Source: DASXMR01 sp036495525
Lineage (GTDB): Bacteria; Actinomycetota; Actinomycetes; Streptosporangiales; Streptosporangiaceae
DNA: 64,000 bases
Direction of reading: 5' to 3'
Assembly (NCBI GenBank): GCA_036495525.1
Contig: DASXMR010000060.1
Span: forward strand, 76,481-140,480
The notes beneath the pieces were generated by a model that was not told the origin of the DNA, did no database searches, and saw only the letters and a program-made list of their open reading frames with translations. This document shows, piece by piece, positions 7,228 to 16,136 of this stretch (position 1 is the stretch's first letter; every line of letters starts with the position of its first letter). Made by a program: the position numbers and the translations under genes.

Positions 7228-8803
7228 CCCGGCTGGCCTGCGCGTAGGCATCGACGTGGGCGGCACCAACACCGATGCCGTCATCCTTGACGCTCAGGAT
7301 GCGCTGCTCGGCAAGGCCAAGGTGCCGACCAGCCCGGACGTCACGACGGGCATCGTGGGCGCGCTGGGGCAGGTTCTCGGGGCCGTGCCTGACGCGCGGG
7401 ACCGGATCACGCACGTGATGGTCGGCAGCACCCACGCGACCAACGCCGTCCTGCAGCAGCGCGGTCTCGACGGGGTTGCCGTGCTACGGATCGCCACTCC
7501 CGTGCGGTCAGCGATCCCGCCGCTCGTTACCTGGCCGGACTCGCTCCGCCGTCAGGTGCAGGTCGCCAGCGCCATCGTGCAGGGCGGATTCGAGTTCGAC
7601 CGGTCGGAAGCCCTTCCGCTGGACGAGGACGCGATCCGCCGGTTCGCCGCCCGGCTGGCCGGGCAGGCTCCCGCGTTCGCTGTTGCGTGCATGTTCGCGC
7701 CGGTCTCGGAGCGGCACGAGCTGAGAGCCGAGGAGATCATCCGCGAGGAAGCAGGGCCGGACGCGAGTATCTCGCTCAGCCATGAGCTTGGCTCCCTGGG
7801 CCTCCTCGAGCGGGAGAACGCGACCGTGCTCAACGCCTCGCTGCGCAAACTGGCCGTCAGCATCACCAGCGCCATCAGGGATGCCGTCTCCGCACAGGGC
7901 ATCGCGGCAGAGACGCTCTTCGCCCAGAACGACGGCACGCTCATGACTGCTGAATTCGCCGAGCAGTTCCCGGTGCTCACGATCGGCAGCGGCCCGGCCA
8001 ACAGCATCCGCGGCGCGGCGTACCTGACTGGCCTGGAGCGCGCCCTCGTCGCGGACATCGGCGGCACGTCCACGGACGTGGGCGCCCTGGTCAACGGGTT
8101 TCCCCGGCAGTCCACCGATGGTGCTGACATAGGCGGCGTCTCTACCAATTTCCGCACGCCCGATCTGGTGTCCATCGCCCTCGGCGGCGGCACGGTTATC
8201 GCGGGTGACCCAGCTGCGCCGAAGATCGGCCCGGAGAGCGTGGGCTTCCGGCTCCGCGAGGAAGCCCTGGTATTCAGCGGGTCGACGGCGACGATGACGG
8301 ACGCCGCCGTCGCCAGCAGCCGCGCAGTGCTTGGCGACCCGAGCCGGCTTCCGGCGGCAAGCGCGGCACTGTTCGCCGCGGCGTTGCGGCGCAGCGACGA
8401 GATGCTGGCCGACGTCATCGACCGGGTCAAGCTGTCACAGGCACCACAGCCGCTGATCGCGGTCGGTGGCGGCAGCATCCTCGCCGCCAATCAGATTCCC
8501 GGCGTCAGCGAGGTCATCAGGCCCGATCACTTCGATGTGGCCAATGCCATCGGCGCGGCTATTGCGGCAGCCAGCGGCGAATACGAGGGAGTTGTGTACC
8601 TGGGCAGCCGAAGCCGCAAGCAAGTCCTCGAGGAAGCGGAGGCGCGTGCCGCCGAGCGGGCGATCGCGGCAGGGGCTGACGCCGACTCGGTGGAGATCAT
8701 CGACGTCGAGGAGATCCCGATCGGCTACCTCACCGACACCGCCTTGCGGGTCAGGGTGAGGGCCGTCGGTCCGCTCCGGCCATCAGACGGGCAGCAGCGA
8801 TGA
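7220..8803 (+). CDS. Hydantoinase/oxoprolinase family protein, HyuA-type
   Basis: A 527-residue ATPase-fold protein of the hydantoinase A/5-oxoprolinase family. The phosphate-binding loops are visible: RVGIDVGGTNTDAV near the N-terminus, VADIGGTSTDVGAL in the middle, and LIAVGGGSILAAN later. Other family blocks are VGSTHATNAVL and LSHELGSLGLLERENATVLNAS. The start at 7220 lies inside the end of the DUF917 gene, with GGAGG 7 bases upstream. Family members use ATP to open cyclic amides (5-oxoproline, hydantoins). No HyuB-type partner follows; a DUF917 protein takes its place, as in many DUF917/HyuA pairs. Probable role: ATP-dependent activation or opening of the imported heterocycle. Confidence 0.9.
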   Translation: MASPAGLRVGIDVGGTNTDAVILDAQDALLGKAKVPTSPDVTTGIVGALGQVLGAVPDARDRITHVMVGSTHATNAVLQQRGLDGVAVLRIATPVRSAIPPLVTWPDSLRRQVQVASAIVQGGFEFDRSEALPLDEDAIRRFAARLAGQAPAFAVACMFAPVSERHELRAEEIIREEAGPDASISLSHELGSLGLLERENATVLNASLRKLAVSITSAIRDAVSAQGIAAETLFAQNDGTLMTAEFAEQFPVLTIGSGPANSIRGAAYLTGLERALVADIGGTSTDVGALVNGFPRQSTDGADIGGVSTNFRTPDLVSIALGGGTVIAGDPAAPKIGPESVGFRLREEALVFSGSTATMTDAAVASSRAVLGDPSRLPAASAALFAAALRRSDEMLADVIDRVKLSQAPQPLIAVGGGSILAANQIPGVSEVIRPDHFDVANAIGAAIAAASGEYEGVVYLGSRSRKQVLEEAEARAAERAIAAGADADSVEIIDVEEIPIGYLTDTALRVRVRAVGPLRPSDGQQR

Positions 8804-8840
8804 GGTCGCCGGTGACCATCAGCTCCCGAGGCCGGACCAC

Positions 8841-8856
8841 GCCGGCTCAAGCCGGC
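8841..8856 (+). other. Short hairpin between hyuA-type gene and transporter genes
   Basis: GCCGGC (8841-8846) and GCCGGC (8851-8856) pair around a TCAA tetraloop in the 111-base gap between the HyuA-type gene and the binding-protein gene. There is no U-run, so it is more likely a processing or stability element, or a weak attenuator, than a full terminator. Confidence 0.4.
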
Positions 8857-8914
8857 AACTCAGGCCGCAGATCGACCGATCAGGCCTGGCCAGTGTTCTT
8901 GAAAGGAGACTGAC

Positions 8915-10060
8915 GTGACCTCACCCCACAAGCGGATCGTCGGCCTGATATCGGTAGCGGGGCTGATCGCTATTACCGGGTGCAGCTCAGGGTCGGCATC
9001 GGGCAGTAGCGGCTCCCCCTCGGGGGCCGGATCCGCCGCGCTGAGCAGCTGCGTGTCCCAAGCCAAGAAGAACATTGCCGCCGTCAGCGCGCCGATCCCG
9101 ATCAAGGCGCCGCCGTCGTCGTTTGCGATGAAGAAGAACTCAGGCAAGACCATCTGGCTCGTCTCGGCGACGCAGGATGAGTTCAACCAGACCGTGGCCA
9201 ACGGCTTCATAGCGGCAGCAAAGGCGGCCGGCATGACCGGCCGTTACGTCCAGGCCAACGGCCAGGTGAACCAGATGGGCCAGCTCGTGCAGGAAGCCGT
9301 CTCGGCTAAGGCCGGTGGCATCGTGCTGTTCAACATTGACCCGCACTCGGTCTCCGGCCCGCTGAATGCCGCCCGCACCGCGCACATTCCGGTCATCGAC
9401 TTCAACAACGGCAATCCCACTGACCCGCTGGAGCCGGGCATCTACGCCCACGTCGCCGACGATTTCACGACCCAGGGCAAGAACATGGCGGACTGGATGC
9501 TGGTGAATTCCGGCTGCAAGCTCGACCTCGCCACCTTCGAGCTGCCCACCTACCCGATCGACGCTGACCTGATCACGGCCACGATCGCCGAGGTGCACGC
9601 GCTCTGCCCGTCGTGCAAGGTGACGAACACGAACTTCGACCTGGCCACCTTCGCGACCACGCTTGGCCCGCTCGCCCAGACGGTGGCGCGCCGGAATCCA
9701 GGCGTCAACTACATGGACCCGGGCTTTGACGCCTTCACCGGGATCATCAACCCGGTGCTGCAGCAGATCGGCTCGAAGATCAAGCTCGTCGGGCACGATG
9801 GCAGCGCATCCAACCTGGCCGCCATGTCGGCTCACCGGACCCTGCAGGTCATGACCGACGCGACTCCGCCCGAGCTGTACATCGGCTGGGTACTGGTGGA
9901 CGAGCTTGGCCGCGGCATGCTGAGCCTGCCAGCGGCGAACTGGGCGCTGCCGGCCCGCCTTGTCGATTCGTCGAACATCGGCGCCGGGACCGTCGACGCG
10001 ATCTTCCCGACCTACACGAACTTCAACAGCGTCTTCCTCAAGGCGTGGGGTGTCGGCTAG
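8915..10060 (+). CDS. Sugar-type ABC transporter substrate-binding lipoprotein
   Basis: A 381-residue lipoprotein. The start GTG at 8915 follows GAAAGGAGA with good spacing. The signal peptide KRIVGLISVAGLIAITGCSS ends in a lipobox with Cys at about residue 23, followed by a Ser/Gly linker. The mature part has the periplasmic-binding-protein-like (ribose type, Peripla_BP_4) pattern: TIWLVSATQDEFNQTVANGF, AAKAAGMTG, VQEAVSAKAGGIVLFNIDP, and AHIPVIDFNNG. It delivers ligand to the RbsC-like permease encoded next (4 bases downstream). The binding fold is shared with nucleoside, autoinducer and heterocycle transporters, so context points to a nitrogen heterocycle rather than a sugar; this is inferred. 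Confidence 0.88.
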   Translation: MTSPHKRIVGLISVAGLIAITGCSSGSASGSSGSPSGAGSAALSSCVSQAKKNIAAVSAPIPIKAPPSSFAMKKNSGKTIWLVSATQDEFNQTVANGFIAAAKAAGMTGRYVQANGQVNQMGQLVQEAVSAKAGGIVLFNIDPHSVSGPLNAARTAHIPVIDFNNGNPTDPLEPGIYAHVADDFTTQGKNMADWMLVNSGCKLDLATFELPTYPIDADLITATIAEVHALCPSCKVTNTNFDLATFATTLGPLAQTVARRNPGVNYMDPGFDAFTGIINPVLQQIGSKIKLVGHDGSASNLAAMSAHRTLQVMTDATPPELYIGWVLVDELGRGMLSLPAANWALPARLVDSSNIGAGTVDAIFPTYTNFNSVFLKAWGVG

Positions 10061-10063
10061 GTC

Positions 10064-11107
10064 ATGCGTCCCTTCCCCGTCCGGCAGAACGGGTCGGCAG
10101 CCAGCGTGACGGCTGCCGGCCCGGCCGACGCCGCACCCGGCCCGCCAGCAGCCTCGGCCAAGCGCACCGTGCTGCGCGTCGCCGAGCAGTACGGCCTGCT
10201 GATGGCCCTGCTCCTCGCGTTCGTGGCGTTTTCCATCGCGCTACCGTCGACGTTCCCCACGGTCGGCAACGTCAAGGCCATGATCGACTCTCAGGCGATC
10301 ATCCTGCTACTGGCAATCGCCGTCACGCTGCCGCTGCGCTCCGGGGACTTCGATCTCTCCATCGCCGGTCTCATGACGGCCACCGCAGCGCTGACGGCCC
10401 AGCTCACCACCCACGGCACCAGCCTCGGAGTGGCTATCATCGTCGTGCTGGCCGTCGGACTGGCGACCGGCCTGATCAACGGGCTGCTGATCGTCAAGCT
10501 CGGGGTCGACTCGTTCGTCACCACACTGGGCATGATGACCGCTCTAAGCGGCCTTGCCTTCGCTTTCACCAGCAACCAGGTGATCACCAATCTGCCTTCT
10601 GACCTGCTGACGCTCGCCAGGCAGCAGATCCTCGGCTTCCCGACGGTCGTCTGGATCGGGTGGGTCCTGGTGGCGGTGGCCTGGTACGTGTACCAGCGCA
10701 CGCCGTTCGGGCGCTATCTGCTGTTTATCGGCGGCAGCCGGGAGTCGGCTCGGCTAGCCGGGCTGCGCGTCGACATCCTGCGGATCAGCTGCTTCGCGAC
10801 CTGCTCGCTGATCGCCGCCTTCACCGGTGTGCTGCTCGCCGGAAACGTCGGCCAGGTGGACCCGAGTATCGCCTCCCAGTTCCTGCTGCAGCCATTCGCA
10901 GGCGTGTTCCTCGGCGCCACCACGATCACTGTCGGGAGGGTCAACTCCCTTGGCACGCTGGTAGCCCTCTACCTGCTCGTCGTCGGTATCACCGGCCTGC
11001 AGCTCTACGGTGCGCAGCCGTGGGTCTCCGACGTCTTCAACGGGGCTGCTCTGGTGCTCGCTGTGACCTTCGCCAGGCTGGCGGCTCGCTCGAATGCCGG
11101 CCGATGA
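10064..11107 (+). CDS. ABC transporter permease, RbsC/BPD_transp_2 family
   Basis: A 347-residue integral membrane protein with roughly 8-10 hydrophobic segments. The N-terminal ~35 residues are a polar, Ala/Pro-rich cytoplasmic extension. Family blocks include IAVTLPLRSGDFDLSIAGLM (the conserved G-x-DLS-x-G motif), TGLINGLLIVKLGVDSFVTTLG, and the EAA-like cytoplasmic loop YQRTPFGRYLLFIGGSRESARLAGL. Only 3 bases separate it from the binding-protein gene, and its stop overlaps the ATPase start. It forms the channel of the importer. Confidence 0.9.
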   Translation: MRPFPVRQNGSAASVTAAGPADAAPGPPAASAKRTVLRVAEQYGLLMALLLAFVAFSIALPSTFPTVGNVKAMIDSQAIILLLAIAVTLPLRSGDFDLSIAGLMTATAALTAQLTTHGTSLGVAIIVVLAVGLATGLINGLLIVKLGVDSFVTTLGMMTALSGLAFAFTSNQVITNLPSDLLTLARQQILGFPTVVWIGWVLVAVAWYVYQRTPFGRYLLFIGGSRESARLAGLRVDILRISCFATCSLIAAFTGVLLAGNVGQVDPSIASQFLLQPFAGVFLGATTITVGRVNSLGTLVALYLLVVGITGLQLYGAQPWVSDVFNGAALVLAVTFARLAARSNAGR

Positions 11108-12636
11108 CCGAGGCACCCACCGGCCTGGCGCTCACCGGAGTGTCCAAGCACTTCGGCGGCCTGACCGCGCTCGACAGCGTGGACTTCTCGGTTCGTGCTG
11201 GCGAGATTCACGCGCTGCTCGGCCAGAACGGCTCAGGGAAGTCCACGCTGGTCAAGATCATCAGCGGGTTTCACTCGCCTGACCCCGGCGCCCGCCTCGA
11301 GCTCTGGGACCGGCAGGTCGACCTTCCGCTGCGAGCTGCGCACGAGCATGGCATCGCGGTCATCCACCAGGACCTCGGGCTGGTCGAGGGCATGACGGTG
11401 CTGGAGAACATGGGGGTCACATCCTCTTACGGCGCCGCGCTGCTTGGCCCTATCTCACGCCGCAGAGAGCGGCGCCGCTGCCGCGAGCTGCTCGACCAGA
11501 TGGGCCTCGCGATCGAGACTGACACCATGGTCGCCAGCCTCAGCCCGGCTGCCAGGGCCGGTGTCGCGATCGCCAGGGCCAGGAGAGTGCTCGAAGAGCA
11601 CACCGAGCGATTCACGTTCATCCTGGATGAGCCCACCGTATACCTCAGCGTTGAGGAGTCCGGCCGGGTCATGCGGCTCATGCGCGCTGTCGCGGATGAC
11701 GGCTCAGCCGTGGTGTTCATCTCCCACCGACTGCAGGAGGTCATGGCGGTCGCGGACCGGATCACGGTGTTGCGCGACGGCCGGGTCGCGGATACGTTCC
11801 AGGCCCGCGAGGGTAACCAGCGGCGGATCATCTCGGCCATGCTCGGGCGGAGCCTGGACCAGTTTTACCCGGACCGGCTGAACGCACCGCCAGCTGAGCC
11901 CGTGCTGCGGGTCACTGACCTGGCGGGCCAACGTCTGGCCGGCGTTTCCTTCAACGCATCTCCCGGCGAGATCATCGGCTTCGCCGGGCTCGTCGGCATG
12001 GGTCATGAGGAGATCCCCTACCTGATCGGCGGCGTCGACAGGGCCACCGTCGGGCAGGTCAAGCTGGGCGGCGTCGACCTGCTGCCACTGCGGCTGAAGG
12101 AGAGGATCGAGCGCGGTGTCACGCTCGTGCCTGGCAACCGCCAGCGAGACGGCGCTTGGCCGGCGGCGACTGCCCAGGAGAACATCACCCTGCCGAAGCT
12201 CAGCCTCGGCTCGGCGTGGCACCCGCTGCGGCCCTCAGCGGAACGGCGGGACGCGTCGTCGCTGATGAAGCTGTTCGGCGTGCGCCCGCCGGTCCCGAGG
12301 CTCAAGGTCGCGCAGTTCTCCGGCGGCAACCAGCAGAAGATCGTGCTGGCCAAGTGGATGTCGACGAGCCCTGCCGTGCTGCTGCTCGACGAGCCGACCC
12401 AGGGCATCGACGCCGGGGCGAAATTCGAGATCCTGCAGCGCATCAGCGACGCTGCCGAGAGCCGGGCGGTGGTGCTCATCTTCTCCGGCGACTACGAGCA
12501 GCTCGCGAATGTGTGTGGCCGCGTGCTCGTGCTCCGCCACGGCCGGGTCACTGCCGAACTCACCGGGGACGAGATCACCGAGCCGGCCATTGCCCAGCTG
12601 GCACAAGGCGACACGCAGGACCGGCCAGATTCCTGA
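11104..12636 (+). CDS. ABC transporter ATPase, RbsA-like double-NBD protein
   Basis: A 510-residue protein with two fused ABC domains, as in RbsA/MglA. NBD1 has Walker A GQNGSGKST, Q-loop region VIHQDLGLVEGMTVLEN, a decayed signature LSPAARAGVAIARA, and Walker B FILDEPT. NBD2 has the degenerate P-loop GLVGMGHEEI (normal for this family), an intact signature FSGGNQQK and Walker B LLLDEPTQGID. So one composite ATP site (NBD1 P-loop plus NBD2 signature) looks complete while the other is degenerate. The ATG at 11104 overlaps the permease stop (ATGA). Energises uptake through the RbsC-like permease. Confidence 0.92.
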   Translation: MTEAPTGLALTGVSKHFGGLTALDSVDFSVRAGEIHALLGQNGSGKSTLVKIISGFHSPDPGARLELWDRQVDLPLRAAHEHGIAVIHQDLGLVEGMTVLENMGVTSSYGAALLGPISRRRERRRCRELLDQMGLAIETDTMVASLSPAARAGVAIARARRVLEEHTERFTFILDEPTVYLSVEESGRVMRLMRAVADDGSAVVFISHRLQEVMAVADRITVLRDGRVADTFQAREGNQRRIISAMLGRSLDQFYPDRLNAPPAEPVLRVTDLAGQRLAGVSFNASPGEIIGFAGLVGMGHEEIPYLIGGVDRATVGQVKLGGVDLLPLRLKERIERGVTLVPGNRQRDGAWPAATAQENITLPKLSLGSAWHPLRPSAERRDASSLMKLFGVRPPVPRLKVAQFSGGNQQKIVLAKWMSTSPAVLLLDEPTQGIDAGAKFEILQRISDAAESRAVVLIFSGDYEQLANVCGRVLVLRHGRVTAELTGDEITEPAIAQLAQGDTQDRPDS

Positions 12637-12658
12637 CCGGCGAGCCGAAAGGCGAGAA

Positions 12659-14050
12659 TTGAGCTACGACTGCATCATCCGGGGCGGGACCGTCGCCACG
12701 GCAGACCTTGTCAGGCGGGCAGACGTTGCGATAGCTGACGGGCTGGTTGCCGCTGTCGGGCCGGTCATCAGCAGCGAGGCCGACGTCACCATCGACGCGT
12801 CCGGCCTGGTCGTGCTGCCGGGCGGAATCGATGTGCACACCCACTTCGACACCGAAGTCGGCGACGATGGCCGGACCGCCGACGACTATGAAAGCGGAAC
12901 CCGGGCAGCGGCGGCCGGGGGAATCACCACCATCCTCAATTTCGCCTTCCCCGCTGCAGGCCAGTCACTGCTCGGCGCCGTTGCCCGCGAGGAACAGCTA
13001 GCCGGCCCGCAGGCGCACATCGATTACAGCTTCCATCCGGTCGTCGTGCCGCACATCGCCGACGGCGGGCTCGGCGAGATCGAGGAACTGCGGGCAGCTG
13101 GCTTCCCGAGCATCAAGATCTTCACCACCATCGACGGCTTCAGGCTCGCTGACGAGCAGATACTGCGCGTGCTGGCCGCGGCCGCGCGCGGCAACGTACT
13201 GGTGGCAGTGCACGCCGAGGACGACCCGCTCGCATCTTTCCTGATCGAGCGCACCCGCGAGCGGTCCCCGGCGCCCGAGGAGGCTGCGCGTGATTTCGAG
13301 GCGTGCCACCCACCGGTAGCAGAGGCATTGTCCGTCCAGCGCGTCGCCGCCTACGCGAACGCGGCTGACGCGGAGGTCTACTTCGTTCATCTGTCCAGTG
13401 CGGCCGCCCTGGACGCGCTGCGTGCCGCGAAGACCGCCGGGACGGTAGCCTTCGGCGAGACCAGGTCGGCGTACCTGTTCCTTGACAACCGCCAGCACGC
13501 GCTCGGCCCGGAGGCGGCCAAGTTCATCTGTCTGCCGCCGCTGCGCTCGCCCCTCGATCAGGAAGCGCTGTGGGACGGCCTCGCGCACCAGCTCATCGAC
13601 ACGGTGGCCAGCGACCATACGTCCTGGATGGCCGCGGAAAAGCTCGGGCCGGCGGGTGACTTCGCCCGGTTGCGGCCCGGCTTCGCCGGCGTGCAGACCT
13701 GGTTCGCGATGCTCTACAGCGAGGCGGTTGGCCGCCGCTGCTGGAACCTGCAGAAGTTCGTGCAGGTGAGCTCCGCCAACGCAGCGAAGCTGTTCGGCCT
13801 GTGGCCGCGCAAGGCGAGTCTGCAGCCCGGCGCCGACGCGGACCTCGTCATCTTCGACCCGAGCAGGCAAGTCCGGCTCACCGGCGAGCTGATGCAGTCG
13901 CGCAGCGACTACGACGCGCACGAAGGCTACGAGTGCACGGGCTGGCCAGTCACGGTGATCTCGCGCGGCGACGTCGTGTATGCCGACGGTGCGATCCGCA
14001 GCCAGCCAGGCCGGGGCCAGCTGATCCGGCGCGCACGCACCGCCCCGTAG
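12659..14050 (+). CDS. Dihydropyrimidinase/D-hydantoinase family amidohydrolase
   Basis: A 463-residue metal-dependent cyclic amidase. Start chosen at TTG 12659 (reads SYDCIIRGGTV after the initiator), preceded by GAAAGGCGAGA; no ATG or GTG fits the family N-terminus. Metal ligands of the binuclear site are all visible: HTH in DVHTHFDT, the carboxylated lysine position in SIKIFTT, His in AVHAEDD, His in YFVHLSS, and Asp in VASDHTSW. The enzyme hydrolyses six- or five-membered cyclic imides (dihydropyrimidines, hydantoins). It follows the ABC ATPase after 22 bases as last gene of the operon. Phenylhydantoinase, allantoinase or a thio-analogue specificity are all possible. Confidence 0.9.
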   Translation: MSYDCIIRGGTVATADLVRRADVAIADGLVAAVGPVISSEADVTIDASGLVVLPGGIDVHTHFDTEVGDDGRTADDYESGTRAAAAGGITTILNFAFPAAGQSLLGAVAREEQLAGPQAHIDYSFHPVVVPHIADGGLGEIEELRAAGFPSIKIFTTIDGFRLADEQILRVLAAAARGNVLVAVHAEDDPLASFLIERTRERSPAPEEAARDFEACHPPVAEALSVQRVAAYANAADAEVYFVHLSSAAALDALRAAKTAGTVAFGETRSAYLFLDNRQHALGPEAAKFICLPPLRSPLDQEALWDGLAHQLIDTVASDHTSWMAAEKLGPAGDFARLRPGFAGVQTWFAMLYSEAVGRRCWNLQKFVQVSSANAAKLFGLWPRKASLQPGADADLVIFDPSRQVRLTGELMQSRSDYDAHEGYECTGWPVTVISRGDVVYADGAIRSQPGRGQLIRRARTAP

Positions 14051-14306
14051 CCCGGTGCGCCGCGCGACACTAGGTCCGGCCTGCGGCCTCTTCGGCGCCA
14101 CGGCGTGCACAGTCCTCCCGGAGCGGCTCAGCCCGCCGGGCCCGCGCGTGCTGTCAGACTGCCGGGCGGTCAGCGCGCTTTCGACGAACGGGGAGGTCCG
14201 TTAGTTGCGATCTGTCCCCGGAGGCGCACTTCCTGCCACTAAACTGCGGTGATCCCGACTAGCTCGCCGCCGTCTCGCACGGTCCGATGCCCCCCGGAGG
14301 CGCGCA
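14051..14306. other. Gap at right edge of the catabolic island
   Basis: No gene is seen in these 256 bases. The element CCCCGGAGGCGC occurs twice, near 14216 and just before 14307; the second copy supplies the ribosome site of the next gene. A weak AT-rich TAAACT near 14240 could be a -10 box. The island's right boundary falls here or just after. Confidence 0.4.
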
Positions 14307-15434
14307 GTGGCTCAGCAGGGCCCCCCGCCCCGCCGCCCCGCATGGCTGCCAGCGTCCGGCCAGCCCGCCCGTTCCGGCGGCCGCGGCAGGCCGCAGGACT
14401 GGCCAGAGCAGCCAGAGCAACCCGAGCATGAATGGTCCGACCGGCCCGAGTGGCCTGACGAGCCAGCGCCTGATCCGCTGACTCGCCGGCCGGACAGCCG
14501 CGCCAGGCAGGACCGCCCGCGCCGCCGCGGCGACCACTCGCAGTGGGAGTCCGACCCGTTCCCTGAGGACGAGATTGAGTCCCCGCCGTGGGCAGGCCCT
14601 GGTATCTATCCGACCGGCCCCGGCCGCCGGGAGCTGCGGCCGCCGCGGCCGGACACCGGGCCCATCGGGGGCCGCACAGCGCAGCACACCGGCACCGGCG
14701 GCGGGTCCCGGCGCCCCGGCCGCGGCCGAGCCGCGGCGGCCCGGCTGCGCAAGTCACGCCGCCGGGTGCTGGTCAGCGGGACGACCGCCATCGTCGTCGC
14801 GGTGGCAGTGGCAGGCGGGCTGCTGCTCTTTAACCGGCACAAGCCGGCGCCGCAGAGTGATTTCATCACCACGCTGCAGCCCGGCGAGTTCCGCTCGGTG
14901 CCCAACGCCTGCGAGGCGCCGAGCGCCGCGACGCTGAGCCAGTACCTGCCTGGCTCGCCCAAGAAGCTGCTGTCGATTTCCAGCCCGACCCAGAGCCAGT
15001 GCAGCTTCACGCTTGACGCCCGCCCGGTCTTCCGGGTGCTCCAGGTGACGTCCGAAGCGCTGCAGCCCAGGGTGCTGGCAACGGGCAACGGCAGCGCGAC
15101 GATCAACGCCATCTACAGCTACGCGCAGCTGCAGGCCGGGCTGGCCAAGCCGGCCAAGGGATCGCCGCTGTCCAAGGCACAGGTCAGCCAGCTCCAGGGG
15201 CTAGGGCAGGAGGCGCTCAGCGCGCTTCAGGTGTCGCGCAAGGGCAAGATCCGGCTCGAGTTCGTCACCGTGCTGATCAGGAACCGCAACACGCTGATCA
15301 AGGTCACGATGGAGGGCCAGGCATCGGGACACGGATACGGGCCGGTGTCCGCGTCGCTGCTGCGCCGCGCCGGACTCGCGGTGGCCACCCAGGCACTCGC
15401 CCAGGTGAGCGCGAGCCCGAAGGTGCCCAGCTGA
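14307..15434 (+). CDS. Membrane-anchored extracytoplasmic protein (DUF3558-like?)
   Basis: A 375-residue protein starting GTG at 14307 after GGAGG. Residues 1-153 are a disordered, Pro/Arg/Glu-rich cytoplasmic part; residues about 154-175 (VLVSGTTAIVVAVAVAG) form one membrane helix preceded by KSRRR; the rest is outside. The outer domain has two cysteines in VPNACEAPS and SQCSFTL that could form a disulfide, a layout similar to actinobacterial DUF3558-type proteins. I do not recognise the function. It lies 51 bases before tsaB on the same strand and may be lineage-specific. Confidence 0.72.
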   Translation: MAQQGPPPRRPAWLPASGQPARSGGRGRPQDWPEQPEQPEHEWSDRPEWPDEPAPDPLTRRPDSRARQDRPRRRGDHSQWESDPFPEDEIESPPWAGPGIYPTGPGRRELRPPRPDTGPIGGRTAQHTGTGGGSRRPGRGRAAAARLRKSRRRVLVSGTTAIVVAVAVAGGLLLFNRHKPAPQSDFITTLQPGEFRSVPNACEAPSAATLSQYLPGSPKKLLSISSPTQSQCSFTLDARPVFRVLQVTSEALQPRVLATGNGSATINAIYSYAQLQAGLAKPAKGSPLSKAQVSQLQGLGQEALSALQVSRKGKIRLEFVTVLIRNRNTLIKVTMEGQASGHGYGPVSASLLRRAGLAVATQALAQVSASPKVPS

Positions 15435-15485
15435 CCGCCGCCGCGTGGCCTGGCTGGCCGCCGGAGTGACCTACGCTGGTCAACC

Positions 15486-16136
15486 GTGCTGCTGCTCGCA
15501 TTCGATACCGCGACGCCCGCCGTGACGGTCGCCCTGCATGACGGCGAAGTGGTGGTCGCGCAGGAGTCAGTGGTGGACGGGCGCCGGCCAGGCGAGCTGC
15601 TGGCTGACTGCATCTCCCGGCTGCTGCGCGCGTGCGGGGCGGGGGCGGGCGATCTCTCCGGCATCGCCGTCGGCACCGGGCCAGGGCCGTACACCGGGCT
15701 GCGGGCTGGCCTGATGACAGCGCGGGCGATGGCCAGCTCGCTCGGCATCCGCCTGGACGGCCTGTGCACGCTCGACGTCATCGCGCAGGAAGCCGCTCCG
15801 GCGGCCGCGGACAGTGAATTTCTCGTCGCCACCGACGCCCGGCGCCGCGAGCTGTACTGGGCCCGCTACGCGCCCGGCGGACGGCGCATCACCGGCCCGG
15901 AAGTGACCGGCGCCAGCCTGCTGCCAGCCGGCCTGCCGGTGGCCGGCGAGGGGCCGGTGCTGTATCCCGAGCTGGCCAGCTGCCAGCTGGGCCCGCGCTA
16001 TCCGTCGGCCGGGCAGCTGGCCAGCCTGGCTGCGCGCAGGCTCGCGGCCGGGGCGGCGCCGTGCCCAGCCGAGCCGCTGTACCTGCGCCGGCCCGATGCC
16101 ATGGAGCCCGGCAGGCCGAAGCGGGTGACGCCGTGA
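15486..16136 (+). CDS. tsaB: tRNA threonylcarbamoyladenosine biosynthesis protein TsaB
   Basis: Non-catalytic ASKHA-fold partner of TsaD in t6A synthesis. It starts GTG at 15486 with MLLLAFDTATPAVTVALHDG, followed by GTGPGPYTGLRAGL (the hallmark of TsaB) and ARRRELYWARY. 216 residues, normal length. Its TGA stop overlaps the GTG start of rimI in the form GTGA, so translation is coupled. Confidence 0.94.
   Translation: MLLLAFDTATPAVTVALHDGEVVVAQESVVDGRRPGELLADCISRLLRACGAGAGDLSGIAVGTGPGPYTGLRAGLMTARAMASSLGIRLDGLCTLDVIAQEAAPAAADSEFLVATDARRRELYWARYAPGGRRITGPEVTGASLLPAGLPVAGEGPVLYPELASCQLGPRYPSAGQLASLAARRLAAGAAPCPAEPLYLRRPDAMEPGRPKRVTP

Noticed and set aside
12998..14110. 370-residue minus-strand frame opposite the amidohydrolase
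   Set aside because: All metal-ligand motifs lie on the plus strand; the minus frame has no recognisable domain.
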